A stretch of DNA of 12,354 bases from Hamiltosporidium magnivora (Eukaryota > Microsporidia > Dubosqiidae): positions 1 through 12,354 of the forward strand of contig PITI01000442.1 of the NCBI GenBank assembly GCA_004325065.1, written 5' to 3'. Below the pieces are notes generated by a model, which worked only from the letters and a program-made list of their open reading frames with translations, had not been told where the DNA came from and ran no database searches. The translations under genes were made by a program, and so were the position numbers. Below, piece after piece: positions 8,522 through 12,354 of the stretch; the stretch's first letter is position 1; each line of letters opens with the position of its first letter.

Positions 8522-8524
8522 GGG
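8522..8524 (-). promoter_or_regulatory. CCC start-proximal motif of NOT1
   Basis: On the minus strand the sequence reads CCC-TCGAAA-ATG, with six bases between the motif and the NOT1 start. The spacing is identical to that of the TPR gene at the left end. This supports 8515 as the real start and a microsporidian host. No TATA box or AAATTT element of clear quality was seen further upstream. Confidence 0.6.
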
Positions 8525-9717
8525 CTTAGTGTTATTGCACTAAAAAGAAATTATTTTTCTTTGTATTGAATTAAAAAAGGGTCAATACAATAAATTGGAT
8601 TTTTTTAAAAAATAATTTATTTTAAAGAAAAACTAAATAATTTATAATTTTGAGATTCATTGGATTTTATGAATTTTAATATTTGTTTTGATGTTTTTGA
8701 TTAAAATAATTTTCATTAATTGTGCAGACTCTATAAAGGAATCGTAGAATATTTATTGAAATTATGATTGTCTTGGGTTGATAAAATTTAAGTTTTTTGA
8801 AAAAAATATAATTAAAAATGGGCAGACACCCCATGTAATAAATAAATATGTTTAAGAGTTTTGATAGTAAAAAATTGTTTAATTGGTGCGATTTTTTGTC
8901 CTAATTTATATTTGCTTGATGATGAGTTGATTTAATTAAAGTTTTTTCTTGAATATATATTTAATGTCTAAATTTAGAGTCTATTGTGTTGAATTACTCT
9001 TTTATTTGCTAATTTGTTACTCTTTAAATTAAATTTAGTATACTTGAAATATTTCTATTGATAAATTCAAAGAATATTTTAAAACATAGATCGTTAGACA
9101 TCGTTTTTAAAATTATTGTATTGGAGAAATAGCTATTCTAATCAAATGAGAATATTTGAATTGGTATTGAAAATAGATTGCTAATAATGATAAGAATTTA
9201 TTATTTTTATTCAATCACAAACCAGAACAACTTCTATTGTACAATAAATTCTTTTTGAATCAAAATCCTATTTCATTTTATAAATTAGAAAATTTTAATT
9301 TATTTCAATAATTTCAAAACCAAAAGGTGAAGAAACAACTTTTAAAAATATAGATTATGGATTATATATCATCGTAATACAAAATCTTTACTGTAATAAA
9401 AATAAATGTTATATATTTTACCATAGAGGAAACTTCGAAACAGAATATGCGGGAATCAAGTGAAGCCATAATAAAATTAAATTAAAAATCTAACTATTAG
9501 GCTATATATTTTTAATTGGAATAGGAAATTAAATAGGATAATTCTAATCAAATTCAGCACCTCTTTACAAGATAATCTTTAAATTGTTGAAAAAAAAATA
9601 ACAATTAGGTCGATTAATTAATGTGTTAGATCTTATTTACGGTGTATTATAGATATAATATAATTTTGTTGTAATTGAATTGTTTCGTTCAAAATTAAAA
9701 TAAAATATATTTCATAG
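8525..9717. other. AT-rich region upstream of NOT1, no gene seen
   Basis: About 1.2 kb with dense stops in all frames and no protein texture, tRNA-like element or tandem array that I could find. The only local structure noted is a short GC-containing inverted repeat at 8818-8834. It includes the promoter side of NOT1. Confidence 0.45.
8818..8834. repeat. Short inverted repeat ATGGG/CCCAT upstream of NOT1
   Basis: ATGGG (8818-8822) and CCCAT (8830-8834) form a 5-bp stem with a 7-base loop, about 300 bases before the NOT1 start. G and C runs are scarce here, which is why it stands out. Chance is a reasonable explanation. Confidence 0.25.
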
Positions 9718-9990
9718 CTCAATATTGCTAAGAATAGATACAACGCAGTTGATAATCATAAAAAAAATTGCATCCATGTATTTTGCTCTAAGAATAGTGT
9801 TGGCTCTGTTTATAAAATACTCATTGGATTTGGAAAGGTGTTTCAGAAATATAATCAAAGTGGTTGAAATAAAGGAACAACCTTGCCTATATTACTATAC
9901 ATAAACAGAGAAGATGATCTTGAGTCAATTGGATTTAAAATATTGCACTTCTTGTTTTGGATAGTACATCAACGAACGATGATCCTTTAA
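9718..9990 (+). pseudogene. Ankyrin-repeat-like gene remnant
   Basis: One plus frame stays open from just after a TAG (9715-9717) to TAA at 9988-9990, with a single internal TGA at 9865-9867. It reads YNAVDNHKKNCIHVFCSKN, then SVYKILIGF; after the TGA it reads NKGTTLPILLYINREDD, then IGFKIL. Two units of about 35 residues show the ankyrin rhythm: N-A-x-D-N, a T/C-x-L/I-H-x position, then a hydrophobic V-x-x-I-L helix. The second unit keeps G-T-T but has L-P where P-L-H is usual. No start codon sits at the front, and no continuation is clear on either side. A relic of a host ankyrin-repeat gene is the best guess; chance open frame is the alternative. Confidence 0.35.
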
Positions 9991-11675
9991 AAAATTTTGA
10001 ACATCTGGGAAATATATAGAAGTTTATAAATTAGAAGAAGTTTGTAATTAAGCAAATCAAGATTAAATGAAGTTAAACAAAGGTTTTTTTGAAAAATTAT
10101 TGAATTAAAAGATCATAGGAATAAATGCGAGCGTAAAAACAATTTTAAATTGATCTATGCTTAAATTAAATTCAGTAAATTATACTTGTATTAAAAAATT
10201 TCTAGTAGGGTAGCTGAAATTAAGTATGCCTTTTCATTTGATTATTAATTATTCATGGCATTATAAAAATACGAATTCCTTATTTAGTTGCTTGATTTCA
10301 GGATAATAAAATTTGAAACTTTATAAAAAGAGCTTAACATACTATGATATTTCTCTATAATTCAATTCCTAAGTTGAAATATAACAAAGGTTAAAGTAAC
10401 TATTTGACATTCAAAAGCGAAAATATCTGAATTTCAATTTATTTTAAAGTTCCAGATAATACTTTACTTTACACTAGCTGCTAAGCTCGTGGAAACGAAT
10501 TTAATTTTGCATAGAAAATACATAGATTATATTATCTCTTTTAACTTCATTAGCCTAGCTATAGGAGTTTACCATATTATTAGGGCTTTTATCTCTTCTC
10601 ATAATCTGTTTACTCGCAATTTTCTTGGTCTTTTACATCCGCATGATTGGCCGTCTTTTCGCAATTTCATAATAAAAATTCAGAATATCTTTACTTCATA
10701 TTTTTACTTCTGTTTTATCAAGGTTTAAATTTATAGCAGTTTATGCTAATTATTTTTTTTGACTCAATCAAGATAACTATCTATTTTTATCACTTCAGCT
10801 TAGTTTTTCGCTGGCATTTATTCCTGTAAATAATTTTTTTTATCTGAAATAAGTGTTCTTTTTAACAATATGCTGTATTATAAATTCATTTGTTATATGA
10901 CTTCCTAGTAATTTATATTAAAAAATTTTTCACTCAATCTGGCAGAAATTCTCATGAAGCTATTCAAGTAATAAATGATTCATGTAATTATGCCGGATAT
11001 AAATAAATTGCACTGAGTAAAGGTAAAAAGCATCAAGATTATCATACAATTGTTTGTTTATCGTTAAATTTTTAGAAAAAAAATCAGCACAAATTGATTT
11101 AAATTTTTTTTAAAAATCAAAAATTTATAAAAATTAAAAGAATAACTTTATAATGTTATTCTTTTCACATATTACAATCTAAAAAGGAATTACAATATAT
11201 TAATATATTTTTTGAACCTATAGAATCTTTCTACGCGTTTCACGTTCCGAATCTGCAAACTATTATTGATTGTGTAAGATTTATGAACAAATCAAAAAAG
11301 TCATATTCTAATCGAAGCACTCTTATTGATGTCGTGGTTTTTTTAACCAATTAAACATTTCTAGGTGTGTCTTCGTGGTCGGACCAATACCGAATTATAT
11401 AAATGATTGTTTGTAGATTAAATCACCGAGATATTTTTTTTTAAATTCGGTTATTTTTCTACAAAAAAATTTTATAAATCCTTTTTGATTGTATTTTTTT
11501 TCTTTTGCTTTTCCTCCCTATTGATGAAATATTATTCACAACTGAATTAGAGCTTAGCCAATTAAAGGTTTTCCAGCTACACTTTTGTTGTGATTTGCTA
11601 GATTGTCTACCTAAAGCAATTCTGTTTGTATAAAAATAGAAAAAACCTCTTTCTATTTATATTTCTAGATTTAAT
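9991..11675. other. AT-rich intergenic DNA with two unexplained less AT-rich islands
   Basis: About 1.7 kb without a gene that I can defend. Most of it is AT-rich with frequent stops. Two stretches are visibly richer in G and C: about 10480-10740, with a 79-codon plus frame lacking an ATG and hydrophilic, stop-broken minus frames, and 11154-11400, with a 66-codon plus frame. They may be old gene or transposon fragments, but no family was recognised in either. Confidence 0.4.
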
Positions 11676-11699
11676 TTTTATTTAATATAATTCTGGGTT
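11676..11699 (-). repeat. Conserved 3'-terminal block of the retrotransposon, copy 2, with AATAAA
   Basis: It matches 1337-1360 at 23 of 24 positions and contains AATAAA at 11682-11677. The tail stop and this block are the same distance apart in both copies (115-116 bases). A TAA at 11700-11698 overlaps its first bases and closes the longer tail frame. This is probably the 3' end of the element's transcript. Confidence 0.65.
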
Positions 11700-11814
11700 A
11701 ATACATATTTAATAATTTCATATATTTTCTTTTAACTCTTTTACCACTACTGTTTCTTCTTCTAAATCCGACTCTGCGTATCTTTTTCGTCGGTTTCTCA
11801 AATGTGGTTCCTCC

Positions 11815-12012
11815 TTATGAAATAAAAGATGTGTTGTTTTTCCTATTTTCTATTTTAACACCATATTCCTTTGTACTTGCTTGTTTTAAAGTGAATTTTG
11901 GTTCCTCATGCATCTCTGCTCCCATAATAACACCCATGTACGCTCGCTCAGCTCTCTTCGGTATTTGGTCATGACTTAAGTCCTCTTCGCCGATCAAAGA
12001 AAATTGTTTCAA
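11815..12012 (-). pseudogene. Retrotransposon C-terminal tail fragment, copy 2
   Basis: This 65-codon piece is in the same frame as the RLE fragment, separated by a TAG at 12027-12025. Residues shared with copy 1 (MKQ, E-R-A, V-I, A-E, H, P, L, Q, Y-G-V-K) support coding origin. After its TAA (11817-11815) the same frame runs on for 38 more codons to TAA 11700-11698 and is strongly basic, with KPTKKIRRVGFRRR and GKRVKRKY. The TAA at 11815 may therefore be premature and the original protein may have ended in a basic nucleic-acid-binding tail; copy 1 has a similar K/R-rich stretch (KKWKKLYKR). No independent function should be assigned to this fragment. Confidence 0.55.
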
Positions 12013-12027
12013 CCGTCTTCTTAGGTA

Positions 12028-12354
12028 CTATAGACTGAATGTATGCCTCATATTCATGGGTATTTCTAATTTTTTAAGCTGTGAATTATGGTATTTTGTT
12101 ACAATACCGTCCCAGGTCATTACATAAGGGATTATCTCAACACTACACTTATAAATAAGGCCCAACTCATTGGCTAGCAGGTCATACTTCCTAAGTTTTT
12201 CAGTTTCAACTATTTGAAGTGAATCTTGGGAAGTGATTCCTACTTCAATGAGTGTTATCTTATTCTTCTTCTTATCTAAAATAAATATGTCCGGTCTGTT
12301 ATTCCGAATTTTAACATCAGTTTTAATTCTGGTGTCCACTCTTATCTCTGCATA
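12028..12354 (-). pseudogene. Restriction-like endonuclease domain fragment, copy 2, open at right edge
   Basis: The minus frame is open from the window edge to TAG at 12027-12025, or just before it. It shows RIKTDVKIRNNRPDIFILD, LIEVGITSQDSLQ, ETEKLRKYDLLANELGLIY and YVMTWDGIVTKYH. The R-P-D, E-V-G-I and K-x-x-K-Y elements match the PD-(D/E)XK-type RLE of R2/R4-group retrotransposons. Near the end, the residues T-H-E-Y-E-A-Y-I-Q expected from comparison with copy 1 lie in the next frame, indicating a one-base shift around 12060. The GTG at 12339 is not a start; the frame continues upstream. The domain itself could still be intact, but the reading frame after it is not. Confidence 0.75.

Larger units (their letters stand above)
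11676..12354 (-). mobile_element. Non-LTR retrotransposon with restriction-like endonuclease, copy 2, 3' part, cut by window edge
   Basis: This is the 3' end of a second copy of the element at 1337-3380, in the same orientation. It holds the RLE domain, C-terminal tail and 24-base 3' block. The RLE frame is open through the right edge, so RT and zinc-knuckle parts should lie beyond it. It is better preserved than copy 1: no stop appears in the RLE, and the P-D, E-V-G-I and K-x-x-K-Y motifs are intact. A TAG (12027-12025) after the RLE, a local register change and a TAA at 11817-11815 still break it. The two copies form direct repeats about 10.3 kb apart around NOT1. Confidence 0.8.

Noticed and set aside
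8771..8781. Possible third copy of the retrotransposon 3' block (TTGGGTTGATAAA-like)
   Set aside because: Only a few bases resemble the AACCCAGAATT core, the AATAAA part is missing and no RLE sequence lies next to it.
10489..10728. 79-codon plus-strand ORF as a real gene
   Set aside because: It begins at GTG with no ATG near the front, has no start signal and matches no family I know. It is kept only as an unexplained island.
1..12354. tRNA or rRNA genes, CRISPR arrays, operon-like gene clusters
   Set aside because: No convincing tRNA T-arm motif, rRNA-like stretch or spaced repeat array was found on either strand, and the two genes are far apart and functionally unrelated.

Overview
The window reads as nuclear DNA of a microsporidian with an expanded, low-density genome; the genus cannot be named. 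The evidence is strong AT richness, one intron-free 1,536-codon gene for a shortened but complete eukaryotic NOT1, a CCC motif exactly six bases before the ATG of both recognisable genes (the start-proximal signal described for microsporidia), and kilobases of decaying retrotransposon between genes. Only about 40 percent of the window is intact coding sequence. Everything recognised except one weak plus-strand relic lies on the minus strand.

Layout. Bases 1-342 hold the N-terminal 114 codons of a TPR protein that runs off the left edge; its best resemblance is to the N-terminal TPRs of APC/C subunits (CDC27/APC3 or CDC16/APC6). Bases 352-1336 are AT-rich spacer with one 9-bp hairpin. Bases 1337-3380 are a heavily mutated non-LTR retrotransposon on the minus strand, with its order still readable: RT motif A, a palm fragment, a damaged F-I-D-D box, thumb/connector fragments, a damaged zinc knuckle, a PD-(D/E)XK-type restriction-like endonuclease (RLE) and a C-terminal tail. 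Bases 3905-8515 encode NOT1, the scaffold of the CCR4-NOT deadenylase. Bases 8525-11675 are mostly non-coding and AT-rich, with an ankyrin-like relic on the plus strand (9718-9990) and two unexplained, less AT-rich islands (about 10480-10740 and 11154-11400). Bases 11676-12354 are the 3' end of a second, better preserved copy of the same retrotransposon, cut by the right edge.

The retrotransposon copies are direct repeats about 10.3 kb apart that flank NOT1. Their RLE regions match at about 59 of 80 aligned residues, and both end in a nearly identical 24-base block containing AATAAA. The layout (RT, zinc knuckle, RLE) is that of the R2/R4 group; R4/Dong-like is my best guess from memory of the family. 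NOT1 and the TPR protein belong to unrelated core processes (mRNA deadenylation and, probably, cell-cycle ubiquitination), and nothing suggests an operon or a new multi-gene system. The main results of the hand reading are the edge TPR gene, the full extent of the retrotransposon relic, the shared 3' end block, the matched CCC start signals and the ankyrin-like relic.
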